A stretch of DNA of 64,000 nucleotides from Bacillota bacterium. GTDB taxonomy: Bacteria > Bacillota_E > JAJZYS01 > JAJYTV01. Positions 16,440-23,800 of this stretch are shown piece after piece (position 1 is the stretch's first letter; the number at the start of each line of letters is the position of its first letter). The notes under the pieces were generated by a model that saw only the letters and a program-made list of their open reading frames with translations, had not been told where the DNA came from and did no database searches. The position numbers were made by a program, and so were the translations under genes. The stretch covers positions 48,950-112,949 of the forward strand of contig JAJZVM010000009.1 in NCBI GenBank assembly GCA_021845645.1, read 5' to 3'.

Positions 16440-18390
16440 ACCAGTCCAGGATCGCCCGGTAGCGGTGGATCCTGTGCCATGGCTTGCCGGTGCGGCTCAT
16501 GCCGTGGCTCTCGTCCGGATAGCGGAGCATCTCCACGGTGCGGCCGAGGAGCCGCAGGGCCGTGAAGAGCTGTTCTCCCTGCTCGATCGGCAGGCGCATG
16601 TCCTGTTCCTCGTGCTCGATGAGCAGCGGCGTGCGGATCTCCGACGCATAGGTGAGCGGCGACTGCTGCAGGTACGGCCCCGGGTCCTCCCACCAGAGCG
16701 GCCCGTACTGCGGCACGCGCTCGAAGCCCATGTCCGAGGTGCCCATGGCGCTCATGCGGTTCACGACGGAGCGCATCGTCACGGCCGCGCGGAAGCGCGT
16801 CGAGTGCGAGATCGCCCAGTTGACCATGAAGCCGCCGTAGCTGCCGCCCGCGATCCCCACCCGCATCGGCGCAAGGCGCGGGTAGCGGCGCAGGGCCTCG
16901 TCGATGCCGGCCATGACGTCCCGGTAGTCCTTCTCACCCCAGCGCCCGACGATGGCGTTGCAGAACGCCTCACCATAGCCCTGGCTGCCGCGCGGGTTCG
17001 TGAAGAGCACCGCGAAGCCGGCCGCCCTGAGCAGCTGGAACTCGAGGTTCAGGCGCATGCCGTACATGCTCATGGGACCGCCGTGCACCTCTACGACCAG
17101 CGGGACGCTGCCCTGCGCGCCGTCCGGCAGCAGAAGCCAGCAGTCGATGTCGGGGCCTTCCTCGTCACGCGCGCGAAAGTGCTCAGGCGCACGGATCGCC
17201 GCCGTGAGCTCCTCCGGCAGACTGCCTCTGCAGAGCGCCCTCTCCTCGGTGCCGGCCACGAGGGAGATCGCGGACGCCTCGCGAAAGTCCGCCCAGGCGA
17301 TGGCGAACCCCGCCTCGGCGTGATGGTCGAAGGCATAGACGACGCGGTCGCCCGCGACGACTGGGCGCAAGCAGCCGTCCGCGAGGTGCCAGACACCGAC
17401 GCGCCCCTCGTCCGAGACCTGCGCATAGACGCCGCCCTGCCGCGCGATGAGGCGCATCTCGCCGGGAGCGGGAAGATCGGTGCCGCTCTGGTCGCCGAGC
17501 GACCGGTCCAGGGTGCGGGAGATGCAGCGCACCCCCTCCCCCTCGCGCCAGACGTAGAGGCGCGTCTGGCCGTAGCCGAGGTCGACGGGATCCTCGGCGG
17601 CGAAGTAGATCGCCTGGCCGTCCTCCGAGAAGGCCAGGGCCGCGATGGCGAGCCGGCCGTCGGTGAGTCGGCGCGCGGTGCGCAGGCGCAGGTCGTAGAG
17701 GTAGATGTCCAAAAGGCCCGGCCGCCGCTCGGCGTCGGGCCTGCGGTAGGAGAGGAAGGCGATCGCCGTGCCGCCTGGCGCGACCTCGGGCTGCAGGCAG
17801 TCGTAATCGCCGCTCTGCAGGATCTCGATCCTGCCGTCCGCGACATCGAGCAGGCCCAGGGCCCGCCGCGTGTCCGGCAGGAACCCCTCGCCGTCCAGCT
17901 TGTGGTAGAGCGACTTGATCCGCCGCACCCCCGCATTGAAGCGGATGTAGGGATCGTCGCTCTCCTGCGGCTTGCCTGTGCGCAGCCGCCCGTCCTTGAG
18001 CGGCAGCGAGAGCACGATGCGACCAGGGGTGAGCCAGGCGAACTCCGCAACGCCGTAGCTGAGGTCGGTGAGCGGCCTCGGCTCGCCGCCGCCCGTCGGC
18101 ATCAGGTAAAGCTGCGCCGGCCCCTCGCGCCGGCGCAGGAAGGCGATCTCGGCCCCGTCCGGCGAGAAGGCGGGACGAAGGTCCGAAGGACCCGCCGTCA
18201 GCGGCGCGGATCGGCCCGAGGCGAGGTCCAGGCGCAGGATGCGGCTCTTCTGCCGGTTCTCGTCAGGCGCGAAATAGGTCTCGGTCAGGAGCAGGCTCCC
18301 GCCGGACGGGTCGAACACGGGCGATCCCAGATTCCGTACGCCGAGCAGCACCTTGGGGTCGAGCGACGCGCTGCGGTCCATGTCGTCCAT
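16423..18390 (-). CDS. S9-family prolyl-oligopeptidase-like peptidase
   Basis: Cytoplasmic serine peptidase of 655 residues. The N-terminal two thirds form a WD40-like beta-propeller (TolB-type repeats such as DLRPAFSPDGAEIAFLRRR). The C-terminal third is the alpha/beta-hydrolase catalytic domain. Ser lies in GIAGGSYGGFMVNWA, preceded by VVEVHGGPMSMYG and NPRGSQGYGEAF. The acid is in EHEEQDMRLP and the His in DESHGMSRTG. This is the acylaminoacyl-peptidase/dipeptidyl-peptidase-like arrangement. The ATG at 18390 has GGAG 6 bases upstream; an earlier TTG at 18408 lacks one. No secretion signal. It would trim short or N-blocked peptides. Confidence 0.92.
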   Translation of the reverse strand: MDDMDRSASLDPKVLLGVRNLGSPVFDPSGGSLLLTETYFAPDENRQKSRILRLDLASGRSAPLTAGPSDLRPAFSPDGAEIAFLRRREGPAQLYLMPTGGGEPRPLTDLSYGVAEFAWLTPGRIVLSLPLKDGRLRTGKPQESDDPYIRFNAGVRRIKSLYHKLDGEGFLPDTRRALGLLDVADGRIEILQSGDYDCLQPEVAPGGTAIAFLSYRRPDAERRPGLLDIYLYDLRLRTARRLTDGRLAIAALAFSEDGQAIYFAAEDPVDLGYGQTRLYVWREGEGVRCISRTLDRSLGDQSGTDLPAPGEMRLIARQGGVYAQVSDEGRVGVWHLADGCLRPVVAGDRVVYAFDHHAEAGFAIAWADFREASAISLVAGTEERALCRGSLPEELTAAIRAPEHFRARDEEGPDIDCWLLLPDGAQGSVPLVVEVHGGPMSMYGMRLNLEFQLLRAAGFAVLFTNPRGSQGYGEAFCNAIVGRWGEKDYRDVMAGIDEALRRYPRLAPMRVGIAGGSYGGFMVNWAISHSTRFRAAVTMRSVVNRMSAMGTSDMGFERVPQYGPLWWEDPGPYLQQSPLTYASEIRTPLLIEHEEQDMRLPIEQGEQLFTALRLLGRTVEMLRYPDESHGMSRTGKPWHRIHRYRAILDWFNRYL

Positions 18391-18453
18391 GCAGTCTCCA
18401 TTCCGCAAGGCGGCAGGCGGTCCTGCCCGGTCCTGCTGTGAGGTGGGGCGGGG

Positions 18454-19200
18454 CTAGCGCACGAAGCTCTGCCAGAACATCTCCTGGGACTGGTACGGGT
18501 CGTGGCCGAAGAAGACGGCGGCATCCTCCGTGCGGGCGGTCTGCCGCAGGCGCCGGACGCTCGCCTGGCCGAGCGCGGGGTCCACCATGGCCCCCGGGAT
18601 GTCGGCATCCCAGTTGCGCCTCGTGTACACGGCATCGATCGTCAGCACGAGTGGGCGCACCCCCTCGGGCCTGAGCAGCAACGACATGTGGCCCGGCGTG
18701 TGCCCGGGGGTATGCAAAAGCGTCACGCCGGGCATGGGCTCTGCGCCGTCCAGGACCGTCTCGTAGGGCGGGTCGAGGTCCAGCCACTCCGCCAGCTCCG
18801 CTTCCTCCCGCATCGCCTGGAGTTCCGAGGGATGGATGAGCACGCGCCCGCCCCGGAACAGCCTGCTGCCGCCGGCGTGATCGAAGTGGGCATGGGTGGT
18901 GATGAGGGCGTCGAGGTCCGCGAGCCGCAGCCCCTGGCGCAGGAGGACGCGGTCCACCATGTCCTCTGCCGCCATCTGCGGCAGGATGAGATCCTCCTGG
19001 GCCATCTCGCCGAAGTAGCGCTCGTTGCCGATGCAGCCCGCCGGCATGCCGGAGTCGACCAGCATGACTGCGTCGTCGCCGCGCAGGAGGTATGCCCAGA
19101 TCGGAATCCGGACCACGTTGCCGACCGGATCGCCCGCCACGAGCTGGGAGTGATCGATGAGGCAGTAGCCCATGTTCAGGAACCTGACTTCGCGCAGCAT
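18454..19200 (-). CDS. metallo-beta-lactamase-fold N-acyl-homoserine lactonase (AiiA family)
   Basis: 248-residue metallo-hydrolase whose layout follows the Bacillus AiiA quorum-quenching lactonase almost segment by segment: GYCLIDHS near the start, IPIWAYLLRGDDAVMLVDSG, LILPQMAAED, the dinuclear metal motif THAHFDHAGG (H103, H105, D107, H108), VTLLHTPGHTPGHMSLLL, VLTIDAVYTRRNWDADIP, and VFFGHDPYQ at the end. The family opens the lactone ring of acyl-homoserine lactones. Some members act mainly on other lactones, so substrate is inferred from similarity. ATG at 19200. It precedes a 500-base spacer and lies 63 bases upstream of the S9 gene on the same strand. Confidence 0.85.
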   Translation of the reverse strand: MLREVRFLNMGYCLIDHSQLVAGDPVGNVVRIPIWAYLLRGDDAVMLVDSGMPAGCIGNERYFGEMAQEDLILPQMAAEDMVDRVLLRQGLRLADLDALITTHAHFDHAGGSRLFRGGRVLIHPSELQAMREEAELAEWLDLDPPYETVLDGAEPMPGVTLLHTPGHTPGHMSLLLRPEGVRPLVLTIDAVYTRRNWDADIPGAMVDPALGQASVRRLRQTARTEDAAVFFGHDPYQSQEMFWQSFVR

Positions 19201-19697
19201 ACCCGAGCCCCCCCTTCATGACCTGACCGCGTTCGGGAGTTGCTTTGGCGATTGGGTCTCTGGCTCCTGCGTCGAGAAGGCGGCCGCCATGTCGCAGGTC
19301 CGGTCGCCTGGCTCCGCCCTGCCACTTTGGCTGGGTGGCTGCATCGGCCTGGTCCGGACCGTTCAGCCCACCACACGCGGCGCATGCAGTGGCGGCAGAA
19401 CATATCGCGTCGAAAGAATGCCCAGGGATCTCGCCGGCAGCGCCAGCCAGCCCTTCCCAAGGCCACGCGCCGCGGCTTTGGGAAGTGCCATAGCTTCGTT
19501 AGACCGGGATGGAACCGGCCAACCGGACTATCCCGCTCTGGCCGTCCGGCCCCTTCGAACTGCCTCTATGGCCCCTGTGGTTGCTCCGTCTCAGAGTTAG
19601 CTTTTGGGTGATCGACATGCCCAATGGACGTCTGCCGGGTCACCTGTGCTCATGTTCACATGGCTACGGTCGGGAGAAGTCTAGGGGGGCGATAACG
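19201..19697. other. spacer upstream of the cytochrome-b operon
   Basis: About 500 bases without a supported gene, between the divergent lactonase gene and the cytochrome-b operon. Frames open here are short and composition-driven. Its one clear signal is the Fnr/Crp-like palindrome at 19645-19660. Confidence 0.5.
19645..19660. promoter_or_regulatory. Fnr/Crp-like palindrome upstream of the cytochrome-b operon
   Basis: TGTGC-TCATGT-TCACA fits the Crp/Fnr consensus TGTGA-N6-TCACA with one mismatch. Its centre lies 45 bases before the first small ORF of the operon (start 19698). An exact version of the same motif stands before the sulfur-reductase operon at 23639. No clear -10 is seen downstream, so activation versus repression cannot be decided. 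Confidence 0.5.
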
Positions 19698-19793
19698 ATG
19701 GCGGGCAACGTGTGGCCGAATTTCGTCGTCGAAGGCCTCCTGCTCCTGGCGTTCGTCGCGGCGCTCATCCTGAGGTACCCGCACCATGAGTAG
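19698..19793 (+). CDS. 31-residue single-span membrane peptide
   Basis: A very short gene with ATG at 19698 and a run of six G (19684-19689) 8 bases upstream. The product is one hydrophobic helix (FVVEGLLLLAFVAALIL) with a short polar N-terminus and a YPHHE tail. Its stop overlaps the cytochrome-b start (ATG at 19786), which argues for translational coupling and a role as an accessory subunit of that complex, as with the tiny Pet subunits of b6f or CydX of bd oxidase. No sequence family is recognised. The alternative is that it is only an upstream ORF that sets translation of the cytochrome gene. Confidence 0.6.
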   Translation: MAGNVWPNFVVEGLLLLAFVAALILRYPHHE

Positions 19794-20427
19794 GCGCGAG
19801 GCCGTCTCCGGCAACTGGACGGAGGCTGTCCGCAAGCGTGCAGAGACATTCACCTGGGAATCGCTCCTGCCAACGGAGCAGCCGGTCTACGTCCGCTCGG
19901 TCGTGTACAGCTTCGGCGCCCTGACGCTCGGGGCGCTCATGGTCGTCATCGCAAGCGGGATCATCCTCGCCGCGAACGGCCCCTTCTGGTGGCAGACGCC
20001 TGGCGCCGGCGTGTTCATGCGCGGCATCCATTACTGGGGCGTCCAGGCGTTCTTCTTCTTCATGATCCTGCACTTGACGGCCCAGTTCTTCATGGGCTCG
20101 TGGCGACTCGGCCGTGCCGGAACCTGGATCCTCGGCGTCCTGAGCTTCGCGCTTTCGGTCGTCACCGCCTTTACCGGCTACCTGTCGCGCGGCGACTTCT
20201 TCTCACAGTGGAACCAGGTGCAGTCCAAGGACGCCTTCAACGGCGCGGGGATCGGCGGCTGGTTCAACGTACTGAACAGCGGCCAGATCTACGGGCTGCA
20301 CATCGCCGTCCTGCCGGCCATTCTGATCGGCCTCGTCAGCCTGCACCTTCTCCTCGTGCGCAAGCATGGCGTGGTGCCGCCCTACCCTGCGGACAACGAG
20401 CAGGTGGAGGAGGCGACGCACCGATGA
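19786..20427 (+). CDS. cytochrome b6-like quinol-oxidising subunit (PetB/QcrB N-terminal type)
   Basis: 213-residue cytochrome b N-terminal-type membrane protein with four predicted helices. Two pairs of candidate haem ligands are visible: H82 (GIHYWGVQ) and H96 (MILHLTAQ) on the second helix, H172 (YGLHIAV) and H187 (SLHLLLV) on the fourth. The separate, short b6-type length matches split bc complexes of Gram-positive bacteria. The GYLSRGD segment corresponds to the conserved GY-L region of the cd side. It overlaps the 31-residue gene before it and ends ATGA over the next gene. No Rieske gene or c-type cytochrome (CxxCH) is seen in the operon, so the electron acceptor is unknown. Confidence 0.85.
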   Translation: MSRREAVSGNWTEAVRKRAETFTWESLLPTEQPVYVRSVVYSFGALTLGALMVVIASGIILAANGPFWWQTPGAGVFMRGIHYWGVQAFFFFMILHLTAQFFMGSWRLGRAGTWILGVLSFALSVVTAFTGYLSRGDFFSQWNQVQSKDAFNGAGIGGWFNVLNSGQIYGLHIAVLPAILIGLVSLHLLLVRKHGVVPPYPADNEQVEEATHR

Positions 20428-21413
20428 GGAGATACGCGACCGATCCGGCCAAGTACCCGCAGGCGCCGTTTGACCTCGTGAAGGAAGCCGTGATCAGCGG
20501 CGCCATCGTCCTCGTGATCGTGGTCGTCGCCTCCCTGGCGCTCGGCGTCCCGTACGTCAAGCCGCTCAGCATCAAGCAGGTCGCCACCACCGAGCCCGTG
20601 CTGTTCCTGCAGACGGCGGCGCACGAGCTAGACGACACCTCCGCCGTCGCACAGTACGGGCCGCCCTACAACAACGGGACGGGCAGCCTGCAGTCGATCG
20701 GGCCCTTCCATCCGCAGTCGATCCTCGGGGTCACCTTCCCGATCAACCCGGCCAAGGTCGACGTGCTGCAGCCCCTCGCCATGGCTGCGCCGCTCGACCC
20801 GGAGCTCAGACCGCTGCTCGCACAGTGGACAAGGGCCTCGCACGCGCAACAGGGCCTTTGGGTGAATGCCTACCTGGGCGTGCTGCCACGAGCCGTTGTG
20901 AAGGGCACCAGAGTCACGGTTCCCGCAGCTGCGGACGGACCCGTACCCGCCATGCTTTCCGCCTTGCGGGCGCTCGGCGCAGGCGGGCTCATGTCCGGCG
21001 CCCTTGACCGCCTCGGTCCCGTCTACCGCTACGACGTCGCCCCGAGCCTGCTCTTTCTCCAAGGCACAGCCTTGCAGCAGATGGCGCAGAAGTACGACCT
21101 CCTGGGCGGCGAATGGGGCATCATGCACGATGAGCTCAGCTACCCCGGTCCCTGGTGGTTGACGCCCTACACCGCCCTCTACCAGATCCCTCCCTACTCC
21201 ACCTCCTCCGCCGGCGACCTGATGGCAGCCTACACGATGCTGGTCGTCCTGCTCGTGCTCCTGGCCATCCCCTTCCTGCCAGGGCTGCGGGACGTCCCGC
21301 GAAAGCTGCGCCTCTACCGCCTCATCTGGCGCGACTGGTACCGCACCGCGGAACACGGGTCCGGTCCCGCCGCGGCCAAGGCGGGGCCGAACCGCAAGGG
21401 GCACGCGACATGA
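20424..21413 (+). CDS. second subunit of the cytochrome-b complex: N- and C-terminal membrane helices with a large ectodomain
   Basis: 329-residue protein. One helix near the N-terminus (ISGAIVLVIVVVASLALGV) and one near the C-terminus (YTMLVVLLVLLAIPFLPGL) flank about 210 residues predicted outside the membrane. The segment TEPVLFLQTAAHELDDTSA and the C-terminal LRDVPRKLRLYRLIWRDWYR are notable. The position after a b6-like gene is where PetD (subunit IV, three helices) normally sits, but the layout is different. It may replace subunit IV or be a dedicated electron-exit subunit; no haem or Fe-S motif is visible. I do not recognise a named family. ATGA overlap with the cytochrome gene and again with the next gene shows a tightly coupled operon. 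Confidence 0.7.
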   Translation: MRRYATDPAKYPQAPFDLVKEAVISGAIVLVIVVVASLALGVPYVKPLSIKQVATTEPVLFLQTAAHELDDTSAVAQYGPPYNNGTGSLQSIGPFHPQSILGVTFPINPAKVDVLQPLAMAAPLDPELRPLLAQWTRASHAQQGLWVNAYLGVLPRAVVKGTRVTVPAAADGPVPAMLSALRALGAGGLMSGALDRLGPVYRYDVAPSLLFLQGTALQQMAQKYDLLGGEWGIMHDELSYPGPWWLTPYTALYQIPPYSTSSAGDLMAAYTMLVVLLVLLAIPFLPGLRDVPRKLRLYRLIWRDWYRTAEHGSGPAAAKAGPNRKGHAT

Positions 21414-21655
21414 AGGGCCTTCTATTCCCCCTGCTCTGGCTCTGCGGCCTCGTCCCAGGCATCCTCGGTACGGGCTACCTCTACCGTGCGGTGACCCGCG
21501 GCAGCGCAACCGACCTCCTCTTCGGCCTCGCGCTGTTCCTGCCCGGGCTCTACGTCGCGGGCACCGTGCTTGCCCGCGCCCGACTCGCCTATCGCTCCGA
21601 GCGGACCCGCCGCAGGCGCGGGTCAGACCCCTCCGCGCCGAGCACGGCGCCTTGA
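21410..21655 (+). CDS. 81-residue two-span membrane protein of the cytochrome-b operon
   Basis: Small protein with two hydrophobic segments (LLFPLLWLCGLVPGILGTGY and LLFGLALFLPGLYVAGTVLA) and a basic, probably cytoplasmic tail (RSERTRRRRG). The ATG at 21410 overlaps the stop of the preceding subunit gene. It is the last gene before a strong hairpin terminator and is most likely an accessory subunit of the same complex. No family is recognised from sequence alone. Confidence 0.65.
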   Translation: MKGLLFPLLWLCGLVPGILGTGYLYRAVTRGSATDLLFGLALFLPGLYVAGTVLARARLAYRSERTRRRRGSDPSAPSTAP

Positions 21656-21681
21656 CCTGTCCCGTGGCATGTTCAGCGGCA

Positions 21682-21719
21682 GCTTCAGGGGTGCGGCCGG
21701 CAGGCCGCACCCCTGAAGC
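21682..21719. terminator. bidirectional hairpin terminator
   Basis: Perfect 17-bp inverted repeat (GCTTCAGGGGTGCGGCC with its complement) around a GGCA loop. It lies just after the cytochrome-b operon and upstream of the 3' end of the convergent S41 gene. The following bases GTTTCG give only a weak T-run. Confidence 0.8.
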
Positions 21720-21854
21720 GTTTCGCGCAAATCTCCGACCATGGTCCTTGCAAGGTCGCGGGGCATGCACGAGGCAGCACGGCCTCGGGACCTGCCCAAA
21801 AGGCCCTGCCGCCGATGCAGCGCCGAGGTCGCCCGCGCCTCATCACGCTGAGCG

Positions 21855-23111
21855 CTAGTTCGACGCTCTGGCCGGCGCGAGGCCGCCCAGCCACACTGCC
21901 ACGGCGTTGACGCCGTGCTGGATGTCCCCGACGGTGAGCGGCACCGAGATGCTCGGGCGGAGCGCGACAGCTTCCCGGCCCAGGGGATCCATTGGCGGCG
22001 AGACGGCAGTCTGGTACCAGATGCCGGTCGCGGGTGCCGTGAAGTCCTCCGCGCCGTTCACTTCCAGGTCCTCGCCCGTGGGCTGTCCCGCGACCGTGCC
22101 GAGACCGTCCTCGAGGAATGTCTCCGCCAGCAGCACCGACGCGCTGAAGCTGCCCCAGTCGGTGAGCACGTAGACGTGCCGCGACACGTTCTGGCGCCGC
22201 AGCAGCAGGTCGACGAACTGGTGGCTGATCGTGCTGTCGCCGCCGGGGTCCTCTTGGACGTCAACGACCACATTGGGCGCACGCTCCCGGTCAACGGCGG
22301 CGAAGAAGCGGGCGATGCTGTGGTCGAGCCCGGTGCTCGGATCAAAGCTGCGCAGCCAGAAGACGCCGGTCCGCCCCGACACCACGCGCCAGCCATACGG
22401 CAGGCGCGTCTCCGGCACGCCGGGCGGCGCGATGTAGCGGTCGGCGAACCGGGTCTGCGCAACCGCCACGCGCAGGCGGTAGTCGGGCAGGTCCTCGAGA
22501 GGCAGGCTCAGGTGGTGGAGCCGCCCCTGTGCGTCCTCAAGGGTCAGGGCGACGCGACCCCGGCTGTCCACGACGCCGAGCCATTCGAGCGAGTAGCGGG
22601 ACGAGAGGAGCCCGAAGCGCCAGGCCGTGTCCCGCACCTGGTACGAGCTGCCTGGCACGTAGCGTCCCAGCATGCGCGCGATGGCGGCGGGCGACTTGCC
22701 GCCGACGGCAAGCACCCGGTCGCCGAGGACAACGCCCCTGGGCGAGCCCTCGATCGGCACCGCCACGAGGCCGTCGCTCGCCCAGTAGAACGAGAGAGGC
22801 AGGAAGCGGCGTTCCAGCACACCGGGCCAGACCTCGGTATGGGGATTTTGGACCGACGCGACCAGGCTCGCCGCGATGCCGAAGTAGCGCCAGTACGGCA
22901 TGGGCTCGGCGGCCAGCCTGACGTCCCTCGCCGCAAGGCGCCGAAAGGCCGCCATGCGTGCCGGGTCTGTCCGCAGGACCCACTCGTGCCGCTCGATGAC
23001 CTGGGCGATCTGGCGGAGGTCGTGCCGGCGCGCGGGCTGGTCGTCGAGAGGCTGCAGCAGCGGCAGGGCGGCAACGAGAACGGTCAGGACCACGACAGCT
23101 GGAGTTCGCAA
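21855..23111 (-). CDS. exported S41-family (CtpA-like) peptidase
   Basis: 418-residue protein with a hydrophobic N-terminal signal (AVVVLTVLVAALPLLQP) and the core of an S41 tail-specific-protease domain. VVDVQEDPGGDS corresponds to the family's DLRxNxGG strand, and VLTDWGSFSASVLLAE contains the usual nucleophile region (family: T-N-x-x-S-A-S). The family Lys is not obvious. A short PDZ-like portion may be represented by GSPRGVVLGDRVLAVGGKSP. The TTG at 23111 is chosen because GGAGGA precedes it by 6 bases; the nearby ATG is out of frame. It probably acts on the outer face of the membrane. Convergent with the cytochrome-b operon. Confidence 0.75.
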   Translation of the reverse strand: MRTPAVVVLTVLVAALPLLQPLDDQPARRHDLRQIAQVIERHEWVLRTDPARMAAFRRLAARDVRLAAEPMPYWRYFGIAASLVASVQNPHTEVWPGVLERRFLPLSFYWASDGLVAVPIEGSPRGVVLGDRVLAVGGKSPAAIARMLGRYVPGSSYQVRDTAWRFGLLSSRYSLEWLGVVDSRGRVALTLEDAQGRLHHLSLPLEDLPDYRLRVAVAQTRFADRYIAPPGVPETRLPYGWRVVSGRTGVFWLRSFDPSTGLDHSIARFFAAVDRERAPNVVVDVQEDPGGDSTISHQFVDLLLRRQNVSRHVYVLTDWGSFSASVLLAETFLEDGLGTVAGQPTGEDLEVNGAEDFTAPATGIWYQTAVSPPMDPLGREAVALRPSISVPLTVGDIQHGVNAVAVWLGGLAPARASN

Positions 23112-23800
23112 AGGTCATTCCTCCACAAGGTGCAACCGGGCGCGCGTCGTGCTGCAACCTGAAGCCCAACGATGGCCTCCTGGCACCTTGTGGGTTCTCC
23201 GGTACATCCCAGCCACCTGCACGTGCGGCGTCCGTCGTCCAGGCGTGCACCACCGCACACCGCTGCGTTCCGGCATTCCCCACAGGGGTACCGCCGCGCC
23301 AGGCACCGGCGCCAGCCGATCCCTCCCGTCCGAGGCATCCTCCGAAGTCCTTGCGGACGCCGCCGCGGCCGCGGCCAATGGGCCGGTCGGAACAAGGTCC
23401 AGGCCCCCTCGGCCGGGCCGCTGCCCTCTTCCCGTCGCGTGTCGCCGCAAACCGTCGGGCCTATCCCCCACCGATCACCGATGTCGGCACCGACCAGCAG
23501 GACGCCTCCGCAGGCGAAGTGTCGCGCGACGTATCCGAAGGGCGCACGCTCCCGTTCCTGGAGTATCCGCCGCATGTCATCGCGCAGCCTCCAGACGCCG
23601 CGCAGGATGCCCAGGTGTGCCCACGGCAAGGAGCGGCATGTGACCGGGTTCACATTGTCGGGGGGCGATCTATCCTGTTCCCGAAGCCTGCCCACCGTCT
23701 GCTTCCGCCTGCACGCGGAGGCGGCGGCGCCGGGTGCGATGCTGCATGGCAGCACCTGTCCCGCCGGGCGGCAAGCATGCCTACGAGGGAGACGGGTGAC
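23112..23800. other. spacer upstream of the sulfur-reductase operon
   Basis: About 690 bases separating the divergent S41 and psrA-like genes. Several frames stay open because of high G+C, but none has a ribosome binding site and recognisable protein sequence. The region holds an exact Fnr/Crp palindrome with a promoter-like -10 downstream (23671-23676). Confidence 0.5.
23639..23654 (+). promoter_or_regulatory. exact Fnr/Crp-type box with overlapping promoter for the sulfur-reductase operon
   Basis: TGTGA-CCGGGT-TCACA matches TGTGA-N6-TCACA at every defined position and extends one base each side (A...T). Its right half overlaps TTCACA (23649-23654), which can serve as -35, with TATCCT at 23671-23676 as -10 (16-base spacing). 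The transcript would begin near 23683, leaving a leader of about 118 bases before the ATG at 23801. In Bacillota this consensus is recognised by Fnr- and related Crp-family regulators. Confidence 0.6.
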
